Shown one piece after another: positions 28,655-37,848 of a DNA stretch of 64,000 nucleotides (positions are counted from its first letter, which is position 1; the number at the start of each line of letters is the position of its first letter). The stretch is from contig CP119314.1 of NCBI GenBank assembly GCA_029202385.1, forward strand, positions 2,730,501 through 2,794,500, given 5' to 3'. The notes under the pieces were generated by a model that did not search any database, was not told the origin of the DNA, and saw only the letters and a program-made list of their open reading frames with translations. The stretch is from Candidatus Sphingomonas phytovorans. Lineage in GTDB: Bacteria; Pseudomonadota; Alphaproteobacteria; Sphingomonadales; Sphingomonadaceae. A program made the translations under genes and the position numbers.

Positions 28655-30381
28655 GCCGCTTGCACCGTATCGCGGTTGCGATCCGATTGCTCGATCAGCG
28701 CGATGAAGGCATCCTCCATCGTCGGGTCCTCGACGCCCGCGATCTTCGCTGCATCGGCCTTCAACGCATCGGGCGTGCCGGTCGCGATCTGCTCCGACCG
28801 GTAGATCAGCGTCACCCGGTCGCAATATTCGGCTTCGTCCATGAAGTGCGTGGTGACCAGAACGGTCACGCCCTTCTCGACCAGCCCGTTGATATGAGTC
28901 CAGAACTCCCGTCGCGCCACCGGGTCGACACCGGAGGTCGGCTCGTCAAGGAACAGCACCGGGGGCTGATGCATCACCGCGCAGGCCAGGGCGAGCCGCT
29001 GCTTGATGCCTAGCGGCAACAGCCCGGCATTTTCGTCGATATGCTCGCCCAGCGCGAAGATGTGGATCATCTCCTCGATCGCGCGCCTTGCTCGCGCCCG
29101 GTCGAGATCATAGGCGCCGGCGAAGAAATCGAGATTCTGCCGGATGCTGAGATCGCCATAAAGCGAGAATTTCTGCGCCATGTAGCCAAGCGAGGCACGC
29201 GCATCCGCCCGCGCCAGACGCAGGTCGTTCCCCGCGACCGATCCCGTCCCGCTGGTCGGCGTCAGCAGCCCGCACAGCATCTTGAACGTAGTCGACTTGC
29301 CCGCGCCGTTAGGCCCGAGCAGCCCGAAGATCTGCCCGCGCGGGATTTCGAACTCGATGTCGTGCGCGGCGGTAAAATCGCCGAAGCGCCTGGTCAGCCC
29401 CCTGGCTTCGATCGCCGGCGTCTCGGTCTGCTCGATCGTGCGATAGGCATGGGCGAGCGCGCTCGTCCCCGGCGGCCCACCGCCCAGTATCTCGATAAAG
29501 CCGTCCTCGAAGCGTGGCTCCGCTTTCCCGACCTTGGTCTTCGGCCCCGCATTGAACGCCGCCGCATCGGGCACCGCCACGTCCCTGGCGAGCAGAAGCC
29601 GAACCGACCGCCCCTGGATCGATCCGTCGATCACATCGTCGCGATCGAGCGCATGAGTCAGGAACTGACGCCGCCGTTCCTCGAACCCGGTCACGCGGAT
29701 CACCCGGTCCTTCACCTTGCCGGTCAGGTCGGCCGGCGGGCCCTCGAACAGCAGCTTTCCTTCGCTGAGCAGATACACCCAGTCGCATTTCTCAGCCTCG
29801 TCGAGATAGGCGGTCGACCAGAGCACACCGATGCCCTCGCCGGTCAGTTCACCAACCATCGACCAGAGCTCGCGCCGGGACACCGGGTCGACACCGACGC
29901 TGGGTTCATCAAGCAGCAGCACTTTCGGGGTACGCACCAGCGCACAGGCCAGGCCGAGCTTCTGCTTCATGCCGCCCGACAGCTTGCCTGCCAGCCTGTC
30001 CTGGAATCGCCTGAGGTCGGTGAAATCCAGCAACCGGTCAAAGGTCGCCCGATGCTCGTCCTCGGGCAGGTCGCGGACCCGCGCATAGAGCGTCAGGTTC
30101 TCGATCACCGTCAGGTCTTCGTAGAGGCCGAAGCGCTGGGGCATGTAACCGAGATCGCCAAGCGCATCGACCGGCGCCCCTCCGAGCAGCTCGACCCTGC
30201 CTTCGGTAGGCGCCATCAGTCCGGCAAGGATGCGGATGAGCGTCGTCTTTCCGGCGCCGTCCGGCCCGACGAGTCCGGTCAGCCGCCCCGGCACGATCGA
30301 CAGCTTCACACCGTCGAGCGCCGGATGGCCCGCGCCGAAGCGCTTGACCAGTCCTTCAGCGCTGGCGACGGCGTCAGCCAC
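28651..30381 (-). CDS. ybhF: double ABC ATPase (YbhF-like)
   Basis: 576 residues with two complete nucleotide-binding domains. Domain 1 has Walker A GPDGAGKTT, signature LSGGMKQKLGLA and Walker B VLLLDEPSVGVDP. Domain 2 has GPNGAGKST, a divergent signature (LPLGIKQRLALA, lacking the usual SGG) and VLFLDEPTSGVDP. It powers the two ABC-2 permeases encoded downstream. The start is a GTG at 30381, four bases after the HlyD-type stop. Confidence 0.92.
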   Translation of the reverse strand: MADAVASAEGLVKRFGAGHPALDGVKLSIVPGRLTGLVGPDGAGKTTLIRILAGLMAPTEGRVELLGGAPVDALGDLGYMPQRFGLYEDLTVIENLTLYARVRDLPEDEHRATFDRLLDFTDLRRFQDRLAGKLSGGMKQKLGLACALVRTPKVLLLDEPSVGVDPVSRRELWSMVGELTGEGIGVLWSTAYLDEAEKCDWVYLLSEGKLLFEGPPADLTGKVKDRVIRVTGFEERRRQFLTHALDRDDVIDGSIQGRSVRLLLARDVAVPDAAAFNAGPKTKVGKAEPRFEDGFIEILGGGPPGTSALAHAYRTIEQTETPAIEARGLTRRFGDFTAAHDIEFEIPRGQIFGLLGPNGAGKSTTFKMLCGLLTPTSGTGSVAGNDLRLARADARASLGYMAQKFSLYGDLSIRQNLDFFAGAYDLDRARARRAIEEMIHIFALGEHIDENAGLLPLGIKQRLALACAVMHQPPVLFLDEPTSGVDPVARREFWTHINGLVEKGVTVLVTTHFMDEAEYCDRVTLIYRSEQIATGTPDALKADAAKIAGVEDPTMEDAFIALIEQSDRNRDTVQAA

Positions 30382-30385
30382 CGGC

Positions 30386-31393
30386 CTAGTTCCGATGCGC
30401 CGGGCGGGCGCCGGGCACGCGCACCGTGACCGGCTGGCCCTGGCGCAGCGCGTCGTCGGGATCGGTCACGATGACGCGCAGGCGATAGACCAGGTCGGTT
30501 CGCAGGCTCTCGGTCTCGACCGACTTGGGCGTGAATTCCGATCGCGGCGAAATATACCCGATCGTGCCGCGATAGGTCCGGGGGTTGCCGTCAGCGGTAA
30601 CCTGCACCGCCATGCCGGGGCTGATCCGGCTAAGTGCCGTTTCATCGATATAGGCACGCACCCGCAGCGGCCGGTCGATCGACAGGGTCAGCACCGTCTC
30701 GCCGGGCTGGACGATCGCACCCGGCTCTCGTGCGCGGGTCACCACCGTCCCGGCCGTTGCCGCGACCAGCCGTGTGTCCGACAGGTCCGTCGCCGCATTG
30801 CGCCGCGCCTCGGCCGCCGCCTGGACCTGCGCCCTGGCCGCGTCGATATCCTCAATGCGCGATCCCGCCGCGAGCAGCGACAGGCCCTGCCGAGCCTCGG
30901 CAAGCTGAGCGCGGGCGCGGTCACGGTCGGCGACGGTCTTGTCCCAGACATCATGGCTGATCGCGCCGGGACCGACCAGCGGCTCGCGGCGGCGATAATC
31001 CCGCTCGCTATTCTCCATCACTGCCTGCGCCGCGGCGACACGAGCGCGAGCCTGGGCGATATCCTGGCTGCGGTTGCCGTTGCGTAGCTTGGCGAGCTGC
31101 GCCTGGGACTGGGCGAGCTGGGCGTCCGCCTGGCCGATCCGGCTGTCGAGCGTCGCGGTGTCGAGCGTGGCAAGCGGCTGGCCCTGGCGAACCTTTGCCC
31201 CCTCCTCCACCGCGATACCGCTGATCCGCCCGCCGACACGAAAGGCCATGTCGACCTCGCGGATATCGACATTGCCGTGCAGGGTCAGCTCACCCTCCCC
31301 GGCGCGCGGGAAGATACCGAAGCCTCGGGTCGCGATGCCGGCGATGACAAGGGCGACGGCAACGACGATCAACACGATGATGCGGCGGTTCAT
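30386..31393 (-). CDS. ybhG: HlyD-family membrane fusion protein (YbhG-like)
   Basis: 335 residues. An N-terminal anchor (IIVLIVVAVALVIAGIA) is followed by a biotinyl-like half (VDIREVDMAFRVGGRISGIAVEEGAKVRQGQPL), a long coiled-coil hairpin rich in Ala/Gln/Arg, and the closing half (TAGTVVTRAREPGAIVQPGETVL). It is the periplasmic adaptor linking the ABC-2 exporter to the NodT-type channel. Its ATG overlaps the tetR stop (ATGA). Confidence 0.9.
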   Translation of the reverse strand: MNRRIIVLIVVAVALVIAGIATRGFGIFPRAGEGELTLHGNVDIREVDMAFRVGGRISGIAVEEGAKVRQGQPLATLDTATLDSRIGQADAQLAQSQAQLAKLRNGNRSQDIAQARARVAAAQAVMENSERDYRRREPLVGPGAISHDVWDKTVADRDRARAQLAEARQGLSLLAAGSRIEDIDAARAQVQAAAEARRNAATDLSDTRLVAATAGTVVTRAREPGAIVQPGETVLTLSIDRPLRVRAYIDETALSRISPGMAVQVTADGNPRTYRGTIGYISPRSEFTPKSVETESLRTDLVYRLRVIVTDPDDALRQGQPVTVRVPGARPAHRN

Positions 31394-32010
31394 ACCAGCT
31401 TCTCCATCAGGATGCAGTGCACGTTCGCGCGCAATCGGGCGCGCAGCAAGGTGGCGGTGTCCTCATCGATCCGCTCGACGCCCATCACCCGGCAGACCGA
31501 GGCACGACCGGCACGCAATACCAGCGCCTGGCCGAAGAACAGCAGCGCGAGGGCGCGGACCTCGCGATCGGGGAGATCGGTGCGGATACCCGCCAGGAGG
31601 GCGACGAAAGTGTCGGCCAGCGGCTCCATCGCGCCGCGATAGATGCGCTCGAACGCCTCGGTCGGATCGAGCTGCTCGCGAATGATGAAGCGTGCCCAAG
31701 TCTCCGTTTCCGGGCGCAGCATCATCTGGGCGAAGCCGTCGATCAGGCGGAGCAACCACTCCACCGCCTGATCGCGCGATTCGATCGCCGCCGCCCGGGC
31801 AGCAGCGAACACCGGCGCCTGGAGTTCCGATATGCCCTGGCCGATCCGGTCCGCGGCGGCGAGGTACAGGCCCTCCTTGCCGCCGAAATGATAGGTGATC
31901 GAGGACATCGCCGCACCCGACGCCTTGGCTATCTGGCGCGTGCTTGCCCCTTCGAAGCCATGACGGCCGAATTGTTCGATCGCGGTATCGAGAAGAGGTT
32001 CGCTTTTCAC
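31390..32010 (-). CDS. TetR-family regulator of the YbhGFSR exporter (CecR-like)
   Basis: 206 residues from a GTG at 32010. The helix-turn-helix reads LLDTAIEQFGRHGFEGASTRQIAKASGAAMSSITYHFGGKEGLYL. The C-terminal domain (residues 85-200) fits the CecR/YbiH group, whose E. coli member controls ybhGFSR. That is exactly the gene order here. A near-perfect 26-base dyad overlies the region just upstream of its start and is the likely operator. Confidence 0.85.
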   Translation of the reverse strand: MKSEPLLDTAIEQFGRHGFEGASTRQIAKASGAAMSSITYHFGGKEGLYLAAADRIGQGISELQAPVFAAARAAAIESRDQAVEWLLRLIDGFAQMMLRPETETWARFIIREQLDPTEAFERIYRGAMEPLADTFVALLAGIRTDLPDREVRALALLFFGQALVLRAGRASVCRVMGVERIDEDTATLLRARLRANVHCILMEKLV

Positions 32011-32016
32011 GAAACA

Positions 32017-32042
32017 ATTGTTAGTTCGATCGAACGAACAAT
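32017..32042. promoter_or_regulatory. TetR/CecR-type operator
   Basis: A 26-base inverted repeat ATTGTTAGTTCGA / TCGAACGAACAAT with one mismatched pair. It begins seven bases upstream of the GTG at 32010 and lies before the divergent DUF2946 gene, so the regulator could influence both directions. Confidence 0.7.
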
Positions 32043-32097
32043 GCAACGGCTGCACCTCTGCTTGTTTCGCCGCATGGCCCCTTTTACGCCTGCCCCA

Positions 32098-32520
32098 ATG
32101 CGCGATCCGCTCCCTCACGGCCGATTTCGCGGCATGGCGCTCGCCCTGATCGCCTGCGCGCTCGCGATCCGCCTGGCGGTTCCGTCGGGCTTCATGCTGA
32201 TGCCGGGTTCGAACGGCGCGCTCCCGACGATCACGATGTGCAGTGGCCAGGGTGCCATGCCAATGCCAATGCCCGTGCGAATGGATCCTGCGAGCGGGCG
32301 AACTTCACATGACGACGGCCGGCATCAGGAAAAGGCGCCCGACCATCCCTGCGCCTTCGCCGCCGCCAGCGCAGCGGTCGACCTCGCCGCGATCCTCCAT
32401 CCCGGCGCGCCGACGATCATCGAAATGGGCGTGCGCCCGCAATCTCGTGCCTTCGCGCAGCCAGGCCTCGGCCTCGCGGCGCCGCCACCTCCGAAGACCG
32501 GCCCGCCGATCCTCGCCTGA
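32098..32520 (+). CDS. DUF2946-like small membrane/secreted protein
   Basis: About 140 residues from the ATG at 32098 (earlier in-frame ATGs at 32041 and 32074 are possible, but 32041 lies in the operator). The start RFRGMALALIACALAIRLAVPSGFMLM, then TITMCSG and a Met/Pro run, is typical of DUF2946 proteins. A later HDDGRHQEKAPDHPCAFAAAS segment is rich in His and has a Cys. DUF2946 genes are often seen next to TonB receptors for metals such as copper, as here. The His/Met/Cys content fits metal contact, but that is inference. Confidence 0.65.
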   Translation: MRDPLPHGRFRGMALALIACALAIRLAVPSGFMLMPGSNGALPTITMCSGQGAMPMPMPVRMDPASGRTSHDDGRHQEKAPDHPCAFAAASAAVDLAAILHPGAPTIIEMGVRPQSRAFAQPGLGLAAPPPPKTGPPILA

Positions 32521-32579
32521 TATCGCCGGACCGCGTTCCCGCGCGGCCTTCGAACCCTGTCGGCAGAACGGATCGTTCA

Positions 32580-34817
32580 ATGAACACTCGATTTCCGCGC
32601 GGGCCGTCGCGCGCCTCCATGATCGTCGCCTGTCTGGCGGCTTTCCTGCCATCGTGCGGCGCGCGCGCCGAAGACAAGGACCAGCGCGACGTCCTGGTGA
32701 CGGGTACCCGCCGGCCCAGGCCGATCGAGAATCCACCGGCGACGACGGCAACCGTCTCCGCCGATACGATCGGCGACACGATCAATGCCAGGAATGTCGA
32801 GGACACGATCAAATATCTGCCAAGCCTGATCGTCCGCAAACGCCATATCGGTGATACCCAGGCGCCACTCGCCACCCGCACTTCCGGCCTCGGTGCCAGC
32901 GCCCGCAGCCTGATCTATGTCGATGGCGCCCTGCTTTCGTCGCTGATCGGCAACAACAACACCATCGCCTCGCCACGCTGGGGTCTCGTCAGCCCGCAGG
33001 AGATCGAGCGGATCGATGTCCTCTACGGCCCCTTCTCGGCCGCCTATGCCGGCAACTCGATCGGTGCCGTGGTCAACATCACGACGCGCCTGCCGGACAG
33101 GCTTGAGGGCAGCGTGACAGCGGGCACGACCATTCAGAAGTTCGGGCAATATGGCACCGACCGGACACTCCCCGCCTATCAGATCGGCGGGACGATCGGC
33201 GACCGGTTCGGACCGCTCGCACTGTTTGCCAGCATCGATCACGTCACGAGCGATGGCCAGCCGCTGACCTATGTCACGGCCGCCACGCAGCCGGCCGGCA
33301 CGACCGGCGGCTATGCCGACGTGAATCGCACGAACATGCCGATCCGCGTGCTCGGTGCCAGCGGCTTCGAACATCAGCGGCAGGATCGAATCAAGCTGAA
33401 GGCCGCGCTTGATATCACACCGGGCGTGCGCCTGACCTATGTCGGCGCCCTGTTTCTCAACAGGACCGACTCCACTGCCGAAAGCTATATCTCCAACGCA
33501 GGCGGCACGACCTATACCAGCGCCTTTTCAAGCGGCGTCTATCATGCGGACCAGCGCCATTGGTCGCACAGCCTCTCTGCAAGCGGCAGCGGCGACCGGT
33601 TCGACTGGCAGGTGATCGGCACCCTCTACGATTTCGATCGTGACGTGCAGCGCATCCCGACGGGAACGCTGCCCGCCGCCCAGAATGGCGGCCCGGGCAC
33701 GATCACCCGGCTCGACGGCACCGGATGGAAGACGATCGACGCCAAGGGCATGTGGCGGTCCGATCCGGACGCGACCCACACCATCAGCTTCGGTGCGCAT
33801 GCCGACTGGTTCGACATCAACAGCAACCGGTTCGCCACGACCAACTGGATCGATGGTGGTCAGGGCGCACTCAATCTCCAGTCGAAGGGCAAGACCCGCA
33901 CCGCCGCGCTCTGGGTGCAAGACGCCTGGAAACTGCTGCCAGCGGTCACCCTGACGCTGGGCGGGCGCTATGAATGGTGGAAGGCTTATGATGGCATGAA
34001 CTTCTCCTTGTCGCCGTCGATCCCCATCGTACGGCAACCTTTGCTGTCGGCCGCCAGATTCTCGCCCAAGGCCTCGCTTGCGTGGAATCCGGATGCCGAC
34101 TGGACGGTCCGCTTCTCCTTCGGCCAAGCCTATCGCTTTCCGACGGCTGGCGAGCTCTACCAGATCGTGACGACGCCGGTGGCGGCGGTGCCCAATCCGA
34201 ACCTGAAGCCGGAGAACGCACTTTCCGAAGAACTGGCGGTCGAGCGGCATGACGAGCGTGGCTCGATCCGCCTTTCCTTCTTCAACGAATCGATCAGGGA
34301 CGCGCTGATCTCCCAGACTGGCCCGCTGCCGGTGGTGCCCCCACAGGTCGGCACCTTTGTCCAGAATATCGACCGAACCCGTGCACGGGGTGTCGAATTC
34401 GCGTTCCAGCGCGCCGATATCCTGCCTCGCGTCGATCTCTCGGGGAGTGTCACCTATGCCGACGCCACGACCCGCCGGGATGCGGCACTGCCCGCCGCGG
34501 TCGGCAAGCTCCTGCCTTCGGTACCGCACTGGAAAGCGTCGCTGGTGGCGACATGGCGCCCGACCGACCAGATCGCCCTCACCGCGGCCGGGCGCCATGC
34601 CGGCCGGATGTACGGATCGCTCGATAACACGGACGTGATCGGCAACACCTTCCAGGGCTTTGCCAGCTATACCGTCATCGATATGCGCGCCAGCTTCAGG
34701 GTGACCCCGCGCTGGTCGATCGGCCTCGGGGTCGACAATGTCGGGAACGAGAAATATTTTCTCTTCCACCCCTTCCCGCAACGCTCCTTCTCGGCTGACG
34801 CGACCTATATGTTCTGA
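32580..34817 (+). CDS. TonB-dependent outer-membrane receptor
   Basis: 745 residues with a signal peptide. The plug domain holds RDVLVTGTRRPRPIENPPATT near the TonB box, RSLIYVDGALLSS, and ERIDVLYGPFSAAYAGNSIGAVVNI. A 22-strand-type barrel follows, with NLKPENALSEELAVE and a C-terminal aromatic end (SADATYMF). Substrate is unknown; the DUF2946 neighbour hints at metal uptake. The ATG at 32580 lies 60 bases after the DUF2946 stop. Confidence 0.92.
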   Translation: MNTRFPRGPSRASMIVACLAAFLPSCGARAEDKDQRDVLVTGTRRPRPIENPPATTATVSADTIGDTINARNVEDTIKYLPSLIVRKRHIGDTQAPLATRTSGLGASARSLIYVDGALLSSLIGNNNTIASPRWGLVSPQEIERIDVLYGPFSAAYAGNSIGAVVNITTRLPDRLEGSVTAGTTIQKFGQYGTDRTLPAYQIGGTIGDRFGPLALFASIDHVTSDGQPLTYVTAATQPAGTTGGYADVNRTNMPIRVLGASGFEHQRQDRIKLKAALDITPGVRLTYVGALFLNRTDSTAESYISNAGGTTYTSAFSSGVYHADQRHWSHSLSASGSGDRFDWQVIGTLYDFDRDVQRIPTGTLPAAQNGGPGTITRLDGTGWKTIDAKGMWRSDPDATHTISFGAHADWFDINSNRFATTNWIDGGQGALNLQSKGKTRTAALWVQDAWKLLPAVTLTLGGRYEWWKAYDGMNFSLSPSIPIVRQPLLSAARFSPKASLAWNPDADWTVRFSFGQAYRFPTAGELYQIVTTPVAAVPNPNLKPENALSEELAVERHDERGSIRLSFFNESIRDALISQTGPLPVVPPQVGTFVQNIDRTRARGVEFAFQRADILPRVDLSGSVTYADATTRRDAALPAAVGKLLPSVPHWKASLVATWRPTDQIALTAAGRHAGRMYGSLDNTDVIGNTFQGFASYTVIDMRASFRVTPRWSIGLGVDNVGNEKYFLFHPFPQRSFSADATYMF

Positions 34818-34829
34818 TCTTGGGCCACC

Positions 34830-34914
34830 TCCGTATATTTACGGATACGAGCGACCTTCGATCACGAATAAGGGCTATGAATAATTGACCCTCGAAAGAT
34901 CAACCCGATCGGGT
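34830..34914. promoter_or_regulatory. two small palindromes before the histidine kinase gene
   Basis: TCCGTA-tatt-TACGGA (34830-34845) and the 12-base palindrome ACCCGATCGGGT (34903-34914) lie in the 120-base gap upstream of the kinase. The first could be the end of the receptor transcript or a binding site; the second sits about 24 bases before the start codon. No clear promoter boxes were found. Confidence 0.35.
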
Positions 34915-34937
34915 ATCATCGTGGGCGAGTGGGGCGC

Positions 34938-37649
34938 ATGATGACCGCGGGGTCCGGGGGGATGCTGAAAACCAGGGTGGTGGCAGGAGGATTTATCCTC
35001 CTTGCGCTGTTGCTTGTCGCGGCCAGCTTTGGCGGCTGGGTAATCGACAGCGACGCCCTGAAAACTTTCGGCATCCCCGGCTTCCCGATCCGGCCCTGGG
35101 CAGCGGTGGGCTTTGCGTTCCTCGCACTGGCCGCTGCCGCGCCGATCCTGGAGAAAAGGCGCCTGGCAACGCTCCTCGCCGTCGCGCCAACCGTGATCGC
35201 GACCTGGACGATGCTCCGCTACATGGGGGCCATCCAGATCGAGCTGTACCACCCCTTCTTCCCGAACCAGCTTGCCCGCACCGGCCTGCGATATCCCGGG
35301 CTTCCCTCGATCGGTGCGGCGTTCTCCCTGCTGCTGCTCTCCTTCGCCGTCCTCCTCATCCCGCACCGTTCCCGTCGGATCGACGATGTCAGCATCCTGC
35401 TTGCCGGCACCGCGTTGCTCGCCGCCCTTGCCGGCATCTTCATTATCCTGCTTCTCCCCGCCCAGGCCGGCGCGTCAGCCGAGTTTCTCAGCTCGCTGCC
35501 CGACAGCCTGATCAGCATCGCCATCGCCTTCGCCCTGATCATCCCGCGATCCGAGCGTGCCTGGATCACGATCCTGTCCGGCGGCGGCGAGGAATGGCGA
35601 TCGTTTCGACGGGCGATTCCGGCGATCCTGATCCTCCCCATCCTGCCCTCGCTCGTCGCAACCGGGATCGTCCGGCACAAGCTGTTGTCGGACCTCGGCG
35701 CCGACGTCGCGGTGGTCACGGGCAATATCCTCATCGTCGGCGGCCTGCTCGCCTGGGCGACCTCCCGGATGCTGCAGCAGCAGGGGGAACTTTCCTACCT
35801 CGCCCGTGCGCTCGACACCTCGAACGTCGCGCTCGTCTTCCCCAATGGCGTGATCGCGCATTGGTCGGTCGGCTGCGAACGCCTGTACGGCTATTCGCGC
35901 GAGGAGGCAGTGGGACGGCGCAAATATGAATTGCTGCGCACGCGCTGCGCGGGCGGCAAAAGACCCGACCTCCTGCTGATGGGATCGGAATATGAGCAGG
36001 AACTGATCGAGACCCACCGCGACGGCAGCGAAATCCATGTGATCGAACGGCAACAGCCCGCCGAGATGCCGGATCGCGAATCGATGATCATCCTGAAGCT
36101 GCTCGACATCACCGAGCGCGTCCACGCCGAGGCAGCGCTTCGGGCAAGCGAGCAGCGCCTCGCCCTGGCAATGGCGGCCCATGAGGTCGGGGTTTTCGAA
36201 TGGGATGTCGCAAGCGGCGCGTTCCACTGGTCGCCGGGTGCCGAACAGCGGCTAGGCTTCGAGAACGGGACGATGCGCGACTTCGAAAGCTGGCGCGCGC
36301 TGATGCTGCCGGAGGACGAGCAGAGCGTGCTGGATACGATGACCGAGGCGATCGCCTCACGCGCAGACAAGTTCAGCTTCCGCTATCGCCTCCGCCCGGT
36401 CGACGAGCTTTCACGGTCTATCGAGGGATCGTCCCAATGCATCTATGACGATGACGGTAATCTGGTTCGCACCGTGGGCGTCTGCCTGGAGACGACCGAG
36501 CGCGATGCCCGCGAGGCAGCGCTGCGCGCACGTGAGGCACAACTCCGTTCGATCCTTGAGACGGTGCCAGAGGCGATGGTCGTGATCGACGAGCATGGCG
36601 ACATCCAGAACTTCAGCAGCACGGCGGAACGTATCTGGGGATATCGCGCCGACGAAGTGCTTGGCAGGAACTTCTCGATGCTGGCGACGGAGGAGGAAGG
36701 TCAGCGCTATGCCGCCGCGCTGCGCAACTATGTCGAGACGGGAAAGACCAGCGCAGTCGGCCGGACCGTGCCGGGCACCGGCCTTACCGCAGACGGGCGC
36801 GTGTTCCCGGCGGAGATCGAGGTCGGGATCGCGCGATCCGGCGGGGAGCTTCGCGTCACCATGTTCTTCACTGACATTTCCGAACGCCTCGTCACCGAAG
36901 AGCGGATGAGCGACCTCAACAACGAGCTGGCGCATCTGGCGCGCCAGGGCGCGATGAGCGAGCTCGCGGCGGATCTCGCCCATGAGCTCAACCAGCCGCT
37001 CACCGCCGTTTCCAATCTCGTCGCCACCGCTCGGATAATGACCGAGCGTGGTGGTGATCCCCCGGCGATCATCGACCTGCTCAGGATGGGTGGCGAGCAG
37101 ACGCTTCGCGCCGGCGAGATCATTCGCCGCATGCGCGCGTTCATGGCGAAGCGCGACGTCGACATGCAGGCCGAGTCGCTGGCCGAGCTGGTCCGCGACA
37201 CGGTCGATCTGGTGATGGTCGGCACCCGCCCGTTCGACACCCGTCTCGATTTCGATTTCGATCCCGCCGCGCCCCGCATCTTCGCCGACCGGGTCCAGGT
37301 GCAGCAGGTCCTGGTCAACCTGCTTCGCAACGCGATCGAGGCGCTGCGCGACCTGCCCCGCGCCAAGCGGCGCATCTCGATCAGGTCGCGGCGGCTCGAC
37401 GATGCGATGGTCGAGATCGAACTGAGCGACAACGGCCCCGGCATCCCCGCCGAGATCCTCGACAACCTCTATGAGCGTTTTTCGACGACCAAGCCCGAGA
37501 GCGGCATGGGCATCGGCCTGTCGATCTCCCGCCGCATCGTCGAAGCGCATGGCGGCACGCTGGTCGGGGAGAATCTGCCCGGCCACGGCGCGTCATTCCG
37601 CTTCACCCTGCCCGTCGCCGAAGACAATCCGGGTGAAGAAGGGGCGTGA
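34938..37649 (+). CDS. membrane PAS sensor histidine kinase, FixL-like, orphan
   Basis: About 903 residues (a GTG at 34929 and an ATG at 34941 are also possible). The first 270 residues hold seven or eight hydrophobic helices. Three PAS/PAC units follow (near 285-395, 400-530 and 540-660; the last has WGYRADEVLGRNFSML). The kinase core has the H-box LAADLAHELNQPLTAVSNL (His about 682), N-box LLRNAIEALRD, SDNGPGIP, and GMGIGLSISRRIVEAHGG. This core is FixL/NtrB-like. No receiver domain or adjacent response regulator is present, so the partner must be elsewhere. Confidence 0.88.
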   Translation: MMTAGSGGMLKTRVVAGGFILLALLLVAASFGGWVIDSDALKTFGIPGFPIRPWAAVGFAFLALAAAAPILEKRRLATLLAVAPTVIATWTMLRYMGAIQIELYHPFFPNQLARTGLRYPGLPSIGAAFSLLLLSFAVLLIPHRSRRIDDVSILLAGTALLAALAGIFIILLLPAQAGASAEFLSSLPDSLISIAIAFALIIPRSERAWITILSGGGEEWRSFRRAIPAILILPILPSLVATGIVRHKLLSDLGADVAVVTGNILIVGGLLAWATSRMLQQQGELSYLARALDTSNVALVFPNGVIAHWSVGCERLYGYSREEAVGRRKYELLRTRCAGGKRPDLLLMGSEYEQELIETHRDGSEIHVIERQQPAEMPDRESMIILKLLDITERVHAEAALRASEQRLALAMAAHEVGVFEWDVASGAFHWSPGAEQRLGFENGTMRDFESWRALMLPEDEQSVLDTMTEAIASRADKFSFRYRLRPVDELSRSIEGSSQCIYDDDGNLVRTVGVCLETTERDAREAALRAREAQLRSILETVPEAMVVIDEHGDIQNFSSTAERIWGYRADEVLGRNFSMLATEEEGQRYAAALRNYVETGKTSAVGRTVPGTGLTADGRVFPAEIEVGIARSGGELRVTMFFTDISERLVTEERMSDLNNELAHLARQGAMSELAADLAHELNQPLTAVSNLVATARIMTERGGDPPAIIDLLRMGGEQTLRAGEIIRRMRAFMAKRDVDMQAESLAELVRDTVDLVMVGTRPFDTRLDFDFDPAAPRIFADRVQVQQVLVNLLRNAIEALRDLPRAKRRISIRSRRLDDAMVEIELSDNGPGIPAEILDNLYERFSTTKPESGMGIGLSISRRIVEAHGGTLVGENLPGHGASFRFTLPVAEDNPGEEGA

Positions 37650-37682
37650 CGTACCGGCCGGTGCCGGACAGGAGGAGGAGAC

Positions 37683-37757
37683 TGGCTGGGGCGGCAGGGT
37701 TCGAACCTGCGAATGGCGGCATCAAAAGCCGCTGCCTTACCACTTGGCGACGCCCCA
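37683..37757 (-). tRNA. tRNA-Gln (anticodon UUG)
   Basis: On the minus strand a full cloverleaf can be drawn. The acceptor TGGGGCG pairs with CGCCCCA. The D arm is GCC...GGC. The anticodon stem GCGGC/GCCGC encloses the loop TTTTGAT, giving anticodon TTG. The T arm GCAGG/CCTGC carries TTCGAAC. A G discriminator and an encoded CCA end the gene at 37683. Confidence 0.95.
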
Positions 37758-37760
37758 GCA

Positions 37761-37795
37761 GGGATTCCGTCAAAACAGCGCTTTGACGGAAGTCC
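37761..37795. terminator. strong stem-loop between tRNA-Gln and ilvE
   Basis: GGGATTCCGTCAAA and TTTGACGGAAGTCCC pair over 14 positions with one bulged base around the loop ACAGCGC. It follows the leftward ilvE stop (37849) and precedes the tRNA 5' end (37757) by only four bases. No T-run follows. It may terminate ilvE or overlap the tRNA promoter. Confidence 0.45.
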
Positions 37796-37848
37796 CGGAG
37801 CGCAGCCCTTTAGGGACCGCGCTCGATTCCCGCAACGGCTCTATCGAC

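Noticed and set aside
37683..37757. tRNA-Gln as an integration site of a genomic island
   Set aside because: No integrase, no repeated tRNA 3' end and no mobile genes on either side.
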